Below the pieces are notes generated by a model, which was not told where the DNA came from, ran no database searches, and worked only from the letters and a program-made list of their open reading frames with translations. A stretch of DNA of 64,000 nt from Pyricularia pennisetigena. Taxonomy: Eukaryota > Ascomycota > Sordariomycetes > Magnaporthales > Pyriculariaceae. Shown piece by piece: positions 11,820-23,044 of this stretch. Positions within the stretch are counted from its first letter, which is position 1. Every line of letters starts with the position of its first letter. The stretch spans positions 2,206,408-2,270,407 of the forward strand of contig NC_043744.1 in NCBI RefSeq assembly GCF_004337985.1. Reading direction: 5' to 3'. The position numbers and the translations under genes are program-made.

Positions 11820-14406
11820 CTATGAAGGGGTGACTGGTGTATCTGTTCCATGCGTAGCCAAGGACGTAGGCTCTGGAGGAAAGTCGAACTTGATGCTGTC
11901 CATTGGGAAGTCCTCATCTGGGGTTCGAATCCCTATCCCGCTATCGTCGGGATTCATGCTCGCGGAGGCGTCTTCTTGAGAGCCATTTGCTGGGCTGCAG
12001 TCAGGAAATGGGGCACGGTCAGGCTGTGGCTGAGATTGTGAATGACCATGATGTTCCTCGCTGGCTCGTCCCAGGGTCGACTCCTGTAAGCTGGTTTCCC
12101 TGATATCTGAGGCATAGGACTTTTGAGCCTCCTCGGCCGAGACGCTCTTGGTCGATGTCATCCTCAGGAAGCCGCCCAGTTCTGCTTCAAACGACATCAT
12201 CTCGTCGATCCAGCATTTGGTCACCCACCAAGTGCCAAAGCTCTTGCCCGCGCAAATGGTCAGATCTCTCATAATAGCCGACCCTACGCGGTCCAGGTAG
12301 CAGACAATGTCTGATGCTGAGGCATAGGGGAACCTGCTGGGGAGCGAGCGCAAAAAGGCAAGCCACAAATCCAGAACGCGAGTGGTGTCCGCTTCCGGCG
12401 CCTTCGGGACTGGTGGTCCTCCGTTGACGGCCAACCAGGCTCCGTGCGTCGTCTTGCTTTCAACCTCATCCCAGTCAATCTCCGCCGGAGCGATAAGGTC
12501 CCTGATCTCCTTGAGCAGGATATCGGCCACCTCGTCCATTGCTCGCCTGGGAACATTCTCGGCGATCTTGCGATAACTCAGCAGTGTGATGAAATCTTGA
12601 TACATCTCATTGCGGTTCGGTGCGTGTGCCAGCATGTTGGCTGCTGCATGGGCAGCCAGGTTGACCCGAAGCTCCCTGTCCAGAAGAGCAGCGAAAATGA
12701 CTGCCGGAGCCTCCTTGGCCCTCATGACGTGTGCGGGCTGCCCCTGAAAAGCGTCACGAATGCGTGGCACCAGGCGGTCCGAGATGTTGCGCATGGCATC
12801 GAGCACCGGCTTTGGAACAACTTGCAGCGATAATCCGTGCAATATACGCATCATCCGCTGGTAGAGAACAAAGTCGCATTCCTCGATCCACTGGGCTATG
12901 TCGGGGTGCGCAAATAGTCGTTGTACGGGCATCGTCAGCGTACCGAGAAACGATGTGTACAGATGAAAGAAGGCTTTCTCTCGACAGAAGCGAACACACT
13001 CGACCAACGAGGTGCAGTGAGACAGGTAGAGCGCCTCAAGCGACTTGGCTGCGTCGCGGTCGGTCCCTGGAGGTAGAAACGATTCTATCTTTGGCAGAGG
13101 CAGTGGATCTTGTGTTGAGCAGGTTGTTGTCGGTTCTGAAAGAAATGGTTCCAGCTCAATCTTGTCGGCGGGAAGGTTAAGCTCGTCAATATTTGCCGGC
13201 CTCGGGTTGCGGAACAGATTCAGTCGGTTTCTCCGGCTGCGGCTGCGGATAACCCGTGGTTCTAAAGGTTGCTGAGCGTCTGGGGATGGCAATACAGCGC
13301 GTGCTGCTGTGCATGCGCTCGAATCGCTTGCTCGTGCACTGTGATCAGAGTTCAGCATGATAGGTCCTCAACTTGGGTATATTTCTGGAGATGACATACT
13401 TGAAATTCGGAACGCTCTCTGCCAAAGGCACCTGAATAACTGCCGAGTCCTCTCGGACATCTGGTTCTTCGTCCTTCATCATGAAATCGACATAATGATA
13501 CTTGGACTCTCCACGCACGCCCAATCGACGAGTCTTCAGCTTAGGGAATATCACGCGGACAAGCTTACCAAAGCTAGCCGGATTGAGGACGGTCACCCTC
13601 TCGCTTGCGCATTTCGACGCGTAGTTGGCGTATACTCTGCCCCTGGGCACAGAGCTCTTGCCCTTGGAGCAAACCTGGGCAATCCTATAGATACTTCAGT
13701 GTCAGAGTTTGCACTACCTTGTGGAGGATAACCCTCACGTAGAACATGGCACATCGCTCGAGGATACTAACCAGAGCATAGCAAAAGCCTGGCGTTGACG
13801 CTCTGACTGTGGACCACGCTCATTTCCCTGCAACTCGCGGGCAATATCGGCCAGTTGCCGGTCCTTGTTCTGCATGTAAAGCTGGCGCATCTCCAGCTCA
13901 TTGTTCACGCTGGATCGCGTGCCTTTGCGCGTACCCGCCGCTCCAGTGACCGAGTCACCATCTAACTGATCGTCGCGGTCGATCGAATGGCTGTCCATAT
14001 CCATAAAGCTACTGTGTGCGCTCATGCTTTGCTGTGGGATCACGTTGGAGTGACCCTGATAAGACATAGAGTGGTTCAGCGAGCTCATAGTCGAGTCCAT
14101 CGAGTACGTGCGCCCCGTTTGCAGATGGGGAGCAGCCTGAAGCATCATATCCTCAGTGGACATGTTATGCGCAGTCATCTGAGACATGCTGCTCGAGGCG
14201 GGCGCCAACTCCCTATGGTGTGATCGGTCGTGCATCCAAGAATTTGAGTACATGGAGTTGCCATCGAACGAGGCAGCTTCAAGGCTTTGTTGCGTGGGTA
14301 TGCTTTGTATTGAGCCTCTTGACTCGGTTCGTGGACGATGTCCTTGAGATGGCGCTCCCATGTTGGGTTGAACGCCAGGCGGGACTGCATAGTACGAGTC
14401 CGACAT
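11820..14406 (-). CDS. RFX-type winged-helix transcription factor
   Basis: Three exons: 14406-13772, 13684-13400 and 13338-11820, giving 812 aa. The N-terminal 190 residues are polar and Ser/Met/His-rich, probably disordered. The RFX DNA-binding domain follows across the exon 1/exon 2 junction: AFAMLWIAQVCSKGKSSVPRGRVYANY, then SFGKLVRVIFPKLKTRRLGVRGESKYHY. The basic TRRLGVRGESKYHY stretch is the recognition part of the winged helix that binds X-box DNA. Exon 3 carries a helical region typical of fungal RFX proteins and an acidic, Ser/Pro-rich tail. In yeasts and filamentous fungi this family (Crt1/RfxA type) controls DNA-damage, cell-cycle and septation genes. Both introns have usable branch sites. 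An in-frame upstream ATG at 14445 could add 13 residues; I chose the MSDSYY start at 14406. Confidence 0.88.
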
Positions 14407-15889
14407 CAGTGAAAAGGGCCAGCAGCGAGCGGCGCCCCCACCCACTCTAGCGAAAGAGTTCGAGTAGGACGACCCAAATGCGTAAAACGGTAATCGACAA
14501 GGTGGTTTGTAAAGTCGATGTAGTAGACCAATATCGTGTCGCGGCGTGTTGGACTTACGGGTGTCCGGGGGGTTTTACAATGTCGTTTGCCAAGCTGGTT
14601 GCTCCGTTGTTTACCTGGTAAGGAAAAAAAAAAAAAAACAAGCTGTCGAATGCGAGACGTGTTTTGGGGAGATTTTGGGATCGAAGGAGGGTAGCTGGAA
14701 GATCGCTAATTCAACTTATTCGAGCCACTCGCGTCTAAGTATATATTCAAGACATGAATGAGCGGCTGCGATGTTGAAGATACTGAATTGCGAAGCTCGG
14801 TCGCGCATAGGGTTGTAAAAAGAAGTTTGCAGTCGATCAAAAGCGATGTTGTTTTGTTATGATTTTTCTCCGCGGCAACTGGCCAGTGGGCACGGCACGC
14901 TCGTCTGACCTAGAAAACGTCTGTGCTCGGTCTATGCCAGCCCCTCGGCCAGCCACTCGGAATGCATCAGAAGTTACTGTTCGTTACGCATCCACTTGAT
15001 TTTGGTGCAAGTGCACCATTGGGTGGGTCTGTAAACAAAGATAATTCTCATCACGTGAGCTCTGCGCGCTCGAATGACGAATGACCGAACCGCCCCCGCT
15101 TGGAGCTTGGAATGTTATCGGGAAATGGTCTGCATCTGCCACCACCTGCAAGGGCGCCGCCTTACAGCAATCAAATTTCGCTCGAGAAAATAGTCTAGGA
15201 TATAAGCAGTTCGGTTTTTCACAGCCAAAAAGCCTTGTAATCTGTGCCGAGAAGTAAAAACAACAACAACAACAATAACAACATCAGCGGGCGAGAACAG
15301 CTAGTCTGACCTAGCTACCTATGTAATTATAAGAGCGGTTAAATATTTGGTCATGTTCGTGTTGATCAACGTGACGCCATCAATTCCAATTGCAATGCGC
15401 AATTCCAATCCATCCTAGGAGTACCACCGTATACAGTACAGTACGACATGGAGGGCAGGTCGACAGCCAGATTATGTAATCCGACCTACCCGAAGGCAGC
15501 ACGCAATGCTGCGTCACAGCTTCCGATGATTCCATAAGCACGCACAGCAGCTGCGGCACAAGAAGCTTTGACAGTGCTTTAGTGCACACGTAACGCTTCT
15601 TTCACCGACCGGACATACCACAAACTTTAACATTTGCCCAAGTCAACTAACAGCCTAACCCTTACTTGTACTCACCTATCTGCCTCGAGTGACTGTCTTG
15701 ACTGTTCCCGAGTTCCATTACTTACTTGTCTCGATTGTTTTGCAATTTGCAATCCTAGAGCTTCCAAATTCCAATATTTGCTACCCTGTCAAATAGAGCA
15801 ATTTTAGAGAGCTTCTCTTGCACTTTACTTCCCTGCCAGATAAACCCTGTGCCAATCGCCCACCATCAAACCCCCCTCACCACACCAAA
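14407..15889. other. divergent promoter region, RFX gene and YOP1
   Basis: This 1.48 kb spacer drives the RFX gene leftward and YOP1 rightward. A CAA/AAC-rich patch lies near 15255-15285 and a pyrimidine-rich leader precedes YOP1. No supported ORF or RNA gene was seen. Confidence 0.55.
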
Positions 15890-16684
15890 ATGTCTTCCCC
15901 TCAGGATCGCGCGCAGTACTACATTGGACAGCTTGACCGTGAGGTATGAGGACAATCAACTTTTAATTTCCTCCCGCATACTGGCGGCTGCGAGCATGGA
16001 ACTAACATATTGCCGTTCCCTCGGTCAATTAGCTGTCCAAGTACCCCGCTCTGAACAACCTCGAACGGACGACCGGGGTCCCCAAGGCCTATGCCGTCGT
16101 CGGCGTTGCTGTTCTTTACTTCTTCCTGATCGTCTTTAACCTCGGCGGCCAGCTTTTGACCAACATCGCCGGATTTGGTATCCCCGCTTACTACTCGCTC
16201 GATGCGCTCTTCAGCGCCAACAAGGAGGATGACACCCAGTGGTTGACCGTGAGTGCTTTGCCTAACTCGCTCGCTTCCCTACCGTAGTGGGAGCTGTATT
16301 AATTCTTACTGACTCTTGTTCATTTCAGTACTGGGTCGTTTTCGCCATGTTCACGTGCGTACATGAAGCTCCGTTTCGAGCTGAAGCTAAGCTCTAGACA
16401 CATATTTTGGGCAATGTGCTACATTGATCCACCCCCTAATGCATTATTGACTAACAAACCTTTGCAGCGTTGTTGAGAGCCTTGTTAGCGTTGTCTACTG
16501 GTTCCCCTTCTACTACATGTTCAAGTTCGTCTTCCTGCTGTGGCTCTCGCTCCCGGCATTCAAGGGCGCCGACATCATTTTCCGCTCCTTCCTCGCCCCG
16601 ACTCTCTCCCGCTACTTTGTGCACTCGCGCCCCGCCTCCAGCAACCTTCGCGCCAAGGCCGACTCTGCCGGCAAAGCCGAGTAA
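15890..16684 (+). CDS. YOP1: Yop1, DP1/TB2 (REEP5) ER-tubule shaping protein
   Basis: Four exons: 15890-15943, 16033-16248, 16329-16354 (26 bp) and 16468-16684, giving 170 aa, the normal length for Yop1. The first exon (MSSPQDRAQYYIGQLDRE) joins to LSKYPALNNLERTTGVPK, a hallmark of the family. Two reticulon-like hydrophobic hairpins follow (YAVVGVAVLYFFLIVFNLG..., and YWVVFAMFTVVESLVSVVYWFPFYYMFK), then KGADIIFRSFLAPTLSRYF and a short polar tail. Yop1 sits in the ER membrane with reticulons, bends it into tubules and interacts with Rab-pathway factors and Sey1/atlastin. Every intron has a recognisable branch site. The identification is very strong. Confidence 0.96.
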
Positions 16685-17972
16685 GCTGCTGGAGTTGAGG
16701 AGACTGTTTGCAGCTGGAATCAGATGCATGGAAGCGCCTCTGTTCAGCACGCTGGGCTTCTGCGTAGCCTCTAGGGGTTGTTGATCGGATGGGTTTCCCA
16801 CGAATGCATGCCATGGTAGTTCACGGTCTCTACGACATTGGATGCTTGTCATTAGCACTGCGCTGCAGCGCAACTGATCTTCAAGTATTCAAATCGAGAG
16901 GTGTTTGACGAGAATAGGTATGGATGATGACGAGACGGTACAACGGGAGTAATGGGGTATGTAACTTGGTTGCGGTTGAGGTTGAGGTTCAACACTTGAT
17001 GTGACTGGCTTACCCAAGCAGCTGCCACTTTATTCGTTGCTTCAGCTGGAGTTTTGAAGTTGGTTTTCAATATTGTTTACAAAGACCGATGAAGCCTGCA
17101 CGTCATAATGATGCTCATGGTAATATGTTTGACCACAGGTGCATGAAGCCTTATGCAGGTAGCCCATCATTTTAATTTCGCTGCACTCACGCGGTGGTGA
17201 GGTAATTCCTGGGGAGGCAACCAACACACCTCGGGTACCATAGGGGCCCTGTGTAATAGCTGTTGCGACGCGTCTAAATCTCCAGCGCAAGAGCTCGCAT
17301 CTTGACTAGCACTAGTACAGAGTACTCAACCAGGCCAGTTGTGAGTGGAGAGTTCTGCAGCCAGCGATTAGTGAGTGATTGCCAAAATTCCATAGGCAAG
17401 TCTTTGCTGCCTTGGACCCTGCATGCCCAGGACTCCACAACCCCTGTCAATACAGCTGTCGGTCCCAGCAAGCCGAGACGCTGTGAAACGCCAATTGCGC
17501 GTACGTGAGATAGTCGTAAATTGATTGCAATTCAAGTCATCTTCCAACAGCATCGCTGGACGACACGTTTCTCGAGCGAAAATAATCTACATCGCCAATT
17601 CAACCATTAAACCTGACAACGACAGGACTTACGCAGTTGCGCGACGGAAGAAAATAGAAACACGAGAATAAATCTAGATTACTTCCACACTAGACGTTTC
17701 TACTACTACAGTTTGACGACAACCCCGCGCGCCAGAGAACAGACGACAAACGATAAACGTCCCCAATTGGCAGCGACTCGACCATTCGGCGAAACTCGAT
17801 CCCATCCAAACCCGAGCTTCCTGGCACGCTCCAACTTCAGAGGAAGGCGCCGAAGCCTTGTAGACATATTTCGGATCACTTTTTCGGTGAAGGTTGGAAT
17901 AGTCAGCGTCTGCCAATCAAATCTATTGGGTTGCTTGCTTGACTGCTCCCACAGTGGACGCATGTCCTTGCT
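16685..17972. other. intergenic, YOP1 3' side and MID1 promoter
   Basis: No supported gene was found. The right end is the MID1 leader, which carries a short overlapping uORF at 17962-17982. Confidence 0.55.
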
Positions 17973-17982
17973 ATGCAGTTGA
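17962..17982 (+). promoter_or_regulatory. six-codon uORF overlapping the MID1 start
   Basis: An ATG at 17962 opens a six-codon frame that ends at TGA 17980-17982. It is in a different frame and overlaps the MID1 ATG at 17973. If transcription starts upstream of it, scanning ribosomes would meet this ATG first, which could lower Mid1 synthesis. Confidence 0.5.
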
Positions 17983-19878
17983 CTTCAATCCAGTCAAGGC
18001 TTGCTGCATCCCTCGGAGTCCTCGCCAGTCTTTTGCCGCCACACCTAACCTTTGCTCAGGAATCAAATAACGAAGGACGAGACATACACAATGCCGCTTT
18101 GAAACCGAGATTGGCTCCAGCCTATGACCCTGTCTTTAGTTCCATTGACAGGACTATCATAGGCCGAGCCCCAGCTGGGGTTACACCATTGGACAATAAT
18201 GTACCGCGAAGATTAGAGTTACAACCGGGAAGCACACAGTTCCTTGTATTCGAGAGGCCAGGGGAAGTTCGGACGGAGCTTCGGAGGGATCTTGGCGGGA
18301 CTCAAGATTTCCCTCAAGAAAACAGCCTACCCCTAGACGGTACAGCCTCATCCGGCGAGCTGGAGAGGCGGCAGGCACCGACACGCTCAATATACATCTC
18401 GGCCACAACATGTCAACAACCACAGGCAAAGGCGGACGCTACGGCGCCCGAAATCCCCCAGCTCACGTTGTTCATATCGACAAATAACCCGCGGGAGATC
18501 ACACAAAATGGCAATTCCAGCGACCCCAACATGACCTGGCGGATATTTGACGAGGGTGCTGCTATGTTTAACATCACCACCTCAGAAAACGTCTTTGTTG
18601 GCATCCAAGCACCGGCCCTGCCAAACACCATATCGGGCTCATGGGGGGTTGAGGTTGCCGCCTCGACCGACAAGCCTTACCACGGATACAGCAGCATTGA
18701 GACGCGAGATCTGATGTGGATGGATAGCGACGCCTCCGGTGCGCTCATGGTCACGCGGACCGCATCTGGTCTTAGTGAAGGTGATGACCAGGGCCCCTAT
18801 GAACTGTTTGCCAGTCGGGCTGATGGCAAGAACCGCTCCTTGAGTGGGATCCGTAATTCCTACTGTGGTCTGCAGAATTACGCAGAGATCTCTGCGAAGA
18901 AAGGCGGCGCACAGAGTGTAATGGTTAAATCCAGTCTGGTGAAGCGAGCCACCGGCAACATGACAAAACAACAGTTTCACTTGACTGGGCTTCAATCAGG
19001 CACTGCGTACGACGGAATTATAGCCACCAAACAAAGGGCGAATTCCCCAGGTGGCGGAGGATTGGTTTTCAGGTCAACGCAGTTCACCACTAGACAAGGT
19101 AGGACCCATATCGTCCATTCTGACGAGACCGCTGTGTACTTGATAAAAAGCTGACACGGCTATCTCTTGTGCAGTTGAGAATAGCAGCTGCATGCTCGTC
19201 AGTGGGCTTTCATTCTGTAACAAAGTGGCCTACAAGGTACCTGCAAACACGACGGCCTTTCCCAGTCCAGAAGCTCTTGGGAAGGCTTATGACGATCAGG
19301 CCAAAGAAATCTACGACAATTTCGAAATCCAAATAGCCCAGGTTCAGTGCGAGACGGAAAATGCACAGATTTACTCACTGGCGCGCACTTGTGACGACTG
19401 CCGCGAGGCATACAAGGATTGGCTTTGCTCAGTCTCCATACCACGGTGTGAGGAGGTCAGTGAGAGCAAAGAATGGCTTCACAAGCGCAACTTTGACAAC
19501 AGTGATGGCCAGCTTGAAACTTTCGAGGCGTCATCACGCAACAGCTTCGTTAACGAACAGATCGTCCCTCGCCCATACAAGGAGCTTTTGCCCTGCGACG
19601 AGCTCTGCTACGACCTGGTGCAGAGCTGTCCCCACTCGCTGGGCTTTGTCTGCCCGACACCTCTGTCCAAATATGGGTTCAACCACAGCTACCATATCAG
19701 GGAGCAAGATGGACCCAGCGGCGAGTTCAAGTGCAACTTTCCAGACAATGCGCATTTCATCGAGGTCCGCAAGTCGGCAGCCGGTACGTTTAGGTCGCTT
19801 ACCGGCAACGACCGAGTTTTATCCCACTCTGTCGTAATGTACGGGATTGTCACGGCACTCGGTTTAGCCTTGGTGTAG
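17973..19878 (+). CDS. MID1: Mid1 stretch-activated Ca2+ channel component
   Basis: Two exons, 17973-19098 and 19175-19878, encode 609 aa. An N-terminal signal peptide (about residues 1-28, ending LTFAQ) is followed by a long extracellular region with many N-x-S/T sites. The C-terminal part has the Mid1 cysteine pattern: CDDCREAYKDWLCSVSIPRC, CDELCYDLVQSCPHSLGFVCP and a final FKCNF. The very end is hydrophobic (VVMYGIVTALGLALV), which could be a GPI-type signal or membrane anchor. Mid1 works with the pore subunit Cch1 in high-affinity Ca2+ influx at the plasma membrane under ER, cell-wall or pheromone stress. The split codon at the single 76 bp intron restores the frame into VENSSCML. Confidence 0.92.
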
Positions 19879-20539
19879 AGCAAATGCCGACTGAGTGTCG
19901 TGTTCACTTATATGATTGAACTTGGGACTTGCTTCGTCGCGATGGCGAAGACACTTTCTTTATATATCATCTATGGGGTGGCTCCACAACAACAGACCAA
20001 TGTCCTATATCCTCTGAGCATTTTCTGCCTGTTTTAGCGTCATAACTCATCTCGGATCTGTGGTCTGTAAATATTTCTTCTAACTGTCTTGCAGATATGG
20101 TGGCACTTTGGGTACAGCGTTGGGTGGACTCAACATGATTTATCTACCACCTTCATGTTTCGAAGTCACAGAGTCTTGTTTGAAATATATTACTTTAAGA
20201 CTAAAAGCAACAATTAAAAAAAAAAAAAAAAACGACCATGGTTCGTGGTATGCATGCCAAGTATGAGTCCTGAGCTTTTGGCACACTGCCCAAGATTTCC
20301 GTCATTACAAGGATTTGGCTACAGGCTACTGATACTTTTGTGGTGTTACAAATACAGTTACAACCCTATACTGCCATTACACCGCTACCCCATGACAGGG
20401 ATTGGGTGTTACTTCGGACTGTGGTTCCCATTGTTGTGCTCGAATCCGAACAAAGACGCAGTGGGTGGCTCACTGGCGCTTCACGGGGCGCTTTGCACGC
20501 AACCCATAACAAACTGCAACTCTCGTCCACACGAGGCCT
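19879..20539. other. convergent 3' intergenic region
   Basis: The spacer holds the 3' ends of MID1 and the small mitochondrial gene. An A-rich run lies near 20216-20232. No supported ORF was seen. Confidence 0.55.
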
Positions 20540-21099
20540 TTACCTCTTCCCTGCAACGTTGGTGGCATCCTTGGGTGACTCAACAGGCGCTTGCAAAGCG
20601 CTGAGCTGGTCCTCCAGCTTGGCGATCTCAGCTGTGTAAGGGGGGTTTTTTTTTTTTTGTTTTTGTCAACAAGCGTTCTAGGGGCTGGCGTAAAATCTTC
20701 GCCCTCGTAAACATCCCTAGACTTACCTTGGCGGTCCCGCGTGATCTCATCCGTCTCCATCTTGACCCAGGCGTAATAAGCGACCTGATAGACAAACATG
20801 GCAGAGAGCACAACTTTCAATATCGGCCTTCCAAACGTCTTGTAGAAGCTTCCCTGGCTCTCGAGAATGTGTCAGTGTGAGAATACCGGCTGGGCTTTGC
20901 TTCAAAGCATAAGCATGGGGGAGAGTTGCTGGCATCAAAGAAAACATACACTCAATGACGGCTTAGAAGAAGGAGAAGAAGAAGAAGATGATGAGCATCT
21001 AATTTGCCGAAATGGTTGTGTCCGGCCAACAGCGGTCGTGGTCCTGAAGCCCGTGACTAGAGGACTCCGGAGAGCCCTCAGAGTGGAGTTTGAAAGCAT
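20540..21099 (-). CDS. small mitochondrial inner-membrane protein, INA17-like
   Basis: Three exons: 21099-20950, 20853-20727 and 20631-20540, giving 122 aa. The first 50 residues look like a mitochondrial presequence: Arg/Ser/Thr-rich, no acidic residue (MLSNSTLRALRSPLVTGFR...), with a Ser run near 37-43. Next comes FGRPILKVVLSAMFVYQVAYYAWVK, a single membrane span, and then a short coiled-coil-like stretch (MNETDE-type start, EIAKLEDQLSAL) to a basic end. This order (presequence, RP..F-type span ending W-K-E, coiled coil) matches yeast Ina17, a subunit of the inner-membrane assembly complex that helps assemble the F1Fo-ATP synthase peripheral stalk. That match rests on architecture and spaced residues only. 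All splice junctions keep the frame, which supports a real gene too short to appear as one open frame. Confidence 0.65.
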
Positions 21100-22018
21100 T
21101 TGGAAGCTACCCCTGAGCCGTCTCTCATATGGCCGCTTTTGCAGCACAGCGATAAAAATCACTCTATTTCGATGCCTTCGTCCGTCGGCTAAAGATGAAG
21201 ATCACACTCAGCTAATGGGCTGCGTGTTTGGAAAGCACGAGTTCCAAGAATTGGCTATTGAGGGCTGGTAGATTTGGTGTCTAAAATTAGGTTCATTTGC
21301 TTTCGCAAATCGATTGATTTTGGATGTCTACCGACTACCCGCACCAAAGCGTACCTTGTCCTTGACAAAAGCAGGTACTGCAGGAAAAGCTCTCCAAAAA
21401 AGCAGAAGGGTCCGTTTAAAAACTGTGGACATTGACGGTGCGCCGCGCGCGCTTCTCTCGCTCGCTCGCGTGGTTGGCGTCGGCAAGAGATCCGCCGTTC
21501 CCACCCCGCACCTAAGGGTGAGAACCACCGACAGGGGTCAGGAGTTTGGCAAGCTTGGGGCCCGGTCCCTTTAATTGAACAAGAGAGAAGTGTCTTCAAC
21601 TTTGCGCGGCGCGAAACCGTGACGGCTGGTGTTGTGGATTGGAACTTGGTTCATCTCTCTCGTCTTGTTGGCCTCTTCTTCCCGGAAAACAAGACACAAC
21701 TAAAAACAGATCACCAATCCAAACCCAAAGAAGACAAACAAACCAAAAAAAAAGAGTCCAGATATACCAACAATCTGTCCATTCGCTTTCGCAAAGAGTC
21801 ATCGCCAACGGCGTTCAAGAACATAAATAAACGAGAAGCAACCACCACCAAATTCGCCCGCCACAACCAAACGTTCCCGTTCGCTTGACGTCGCGCCAAC
21901 CCGTTATTCCCGTTTTCCCCTCCCTTTATCAACCCATTCCGTACGGTCAACGGCGTTGCCAGGCCCTCCTTCGTAAATCAAACCTCGACCCGATTAATCC
22001 CCGGGAGCACACAGCACA
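21100..22018. other. divergent promoter region, INA17-like gene and RAMP4 gene
   Basis: The 0.9 kb spacer contains a CG-rich patch (about 21440-21475) and an A-rich, CAAAC-rich leader (about 21690-21870) before the RAMP4 start. No supported ORF was seen. Confidence 0.55.
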
Positions 22019-22434
22019 ATGGTTCGACGGCTCTGCCCCCTTATTTTCCATGACTCTGGAAATAGCAATTGCGACTTGAGTATTGAGTGGCAAAGAGGCT
22101 GACACAACGCCCCCTCTTTCGGGCGCATCGACGCAAAAAACAGGCGCAAACACCAGAACAGAGACGACGCAACGCAAAGTTCATCAAGGACCAGGAGGCG
22201 CGTCGTGGAAAGTCCGAGTCGGATATCAAGACACGCGGCAAGGAGATCCAAAAGTCGCCCATATCTCCAATCTGGCTGGGTATGATTTTGCTCGACACTC
22301 TCCTCTTCCCGCAAACTGCGCCCCGGACCTGTCCCCTCACTGACATAAAACTGCCTTTTCGTGCGCTAGGACTTCTCGGCTTCGTCATCTTTGGAGGTCT
22401 GGTCTTCGAGGTCTTGTCGCGCTTCTTCCTCTGA
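22019..22434 (+). CDS. Ysy6/RAMP4 (SERP1) stress-associated ER protein
   Basis: Proposed exons: 22019-22021 (ATG only), 22144-22279 and 22370-22434, giving 67 aa, the normal size. Exon 2 starts AQTPEQRRRNAKFIKDQEARRGK, the standard fungal RAMP4 N-terminus after Met, and continues to SPISPIWLG. Exon 3 supplies the tail anchor LLGFVIFGGLVFEVLSRFFL. RAMP4 is a tail-anchored protein of the Sec61 translocon that stabilises nascent membrane proteins under stress. The second intron is clear (GTATGA...CACTGAC...CTAG). The first is weaker: its donor GTTCGA is non-consensus, but the acceptor AACAG, a CTGAC branch site near 22109 and the family N-terminus all fit. No other nearby ATG followed by GT would do. 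Confidence 0.75.
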
Positions 22435-23044
22435 AGGGCACAACGATGCCATGTCACACCGATCCAGACGGGCCATCGTAGCCAAACTTGTCTCGTCCAG
22501 GGTATAAAAATTGGCGAATTCGATAGGCGCGGCTTGACTGGTCGGAATTCGAAAGCCCGGTTGATGCTGGCGTGCTGTCACGCTGCAGCAAAGGTGTCTC
22601 CTGGCGCAACAGCAAACCCCCATAGCTCCGTACTGGCAAATGGGGACCTCTTCTACCGTCAGTATCTTTCAGACATGAGGCAACAAAAAAATAAAAATAA
22701 AAATCATGTATGCCACATGGATAGCAGGTGGACGTTTCATTTTCTTACGATCACGACCTTTTGAGCTCTGGTGGCTCCGTTATCTTACCAAGGGGTGTTC
22801 GATTTTTTCATTATTTTGTGTCTTAATAGACACTTCTGGGCCTTGTTTCTTATGAGATATCTGAATTTCATATTTTGTACCTTCGAGTAAGCAACCTCGG
22901 CAGAAAATGGACTTTGCTTATTACAACGCAATGGCAAAAGACTTCTGCCTACAAACTCAACAGAGTTGCTGTCAAAGCGTACGAATGATGACATATACAA
23001 GGAAGGGTATAGACATTGACGTAACGCTCGAAACATGGTGTTCC
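22435..23044. other. convergent 3' intergenic region
   Basis: The 3' sides of RAMP4 and the SMAP-domain gene meet here. The region is AT-rich around 22680-22700 and 22790-22870. No supported ORF was seen. Confidence 0.55.

Noticed and set aside
11915..11945. T-arm-like GGGTTCGAATCCC string
   Set aside because: It lies inside the RFX coding exon (GIGIRTPDE) and no other tRNA arms surround it.
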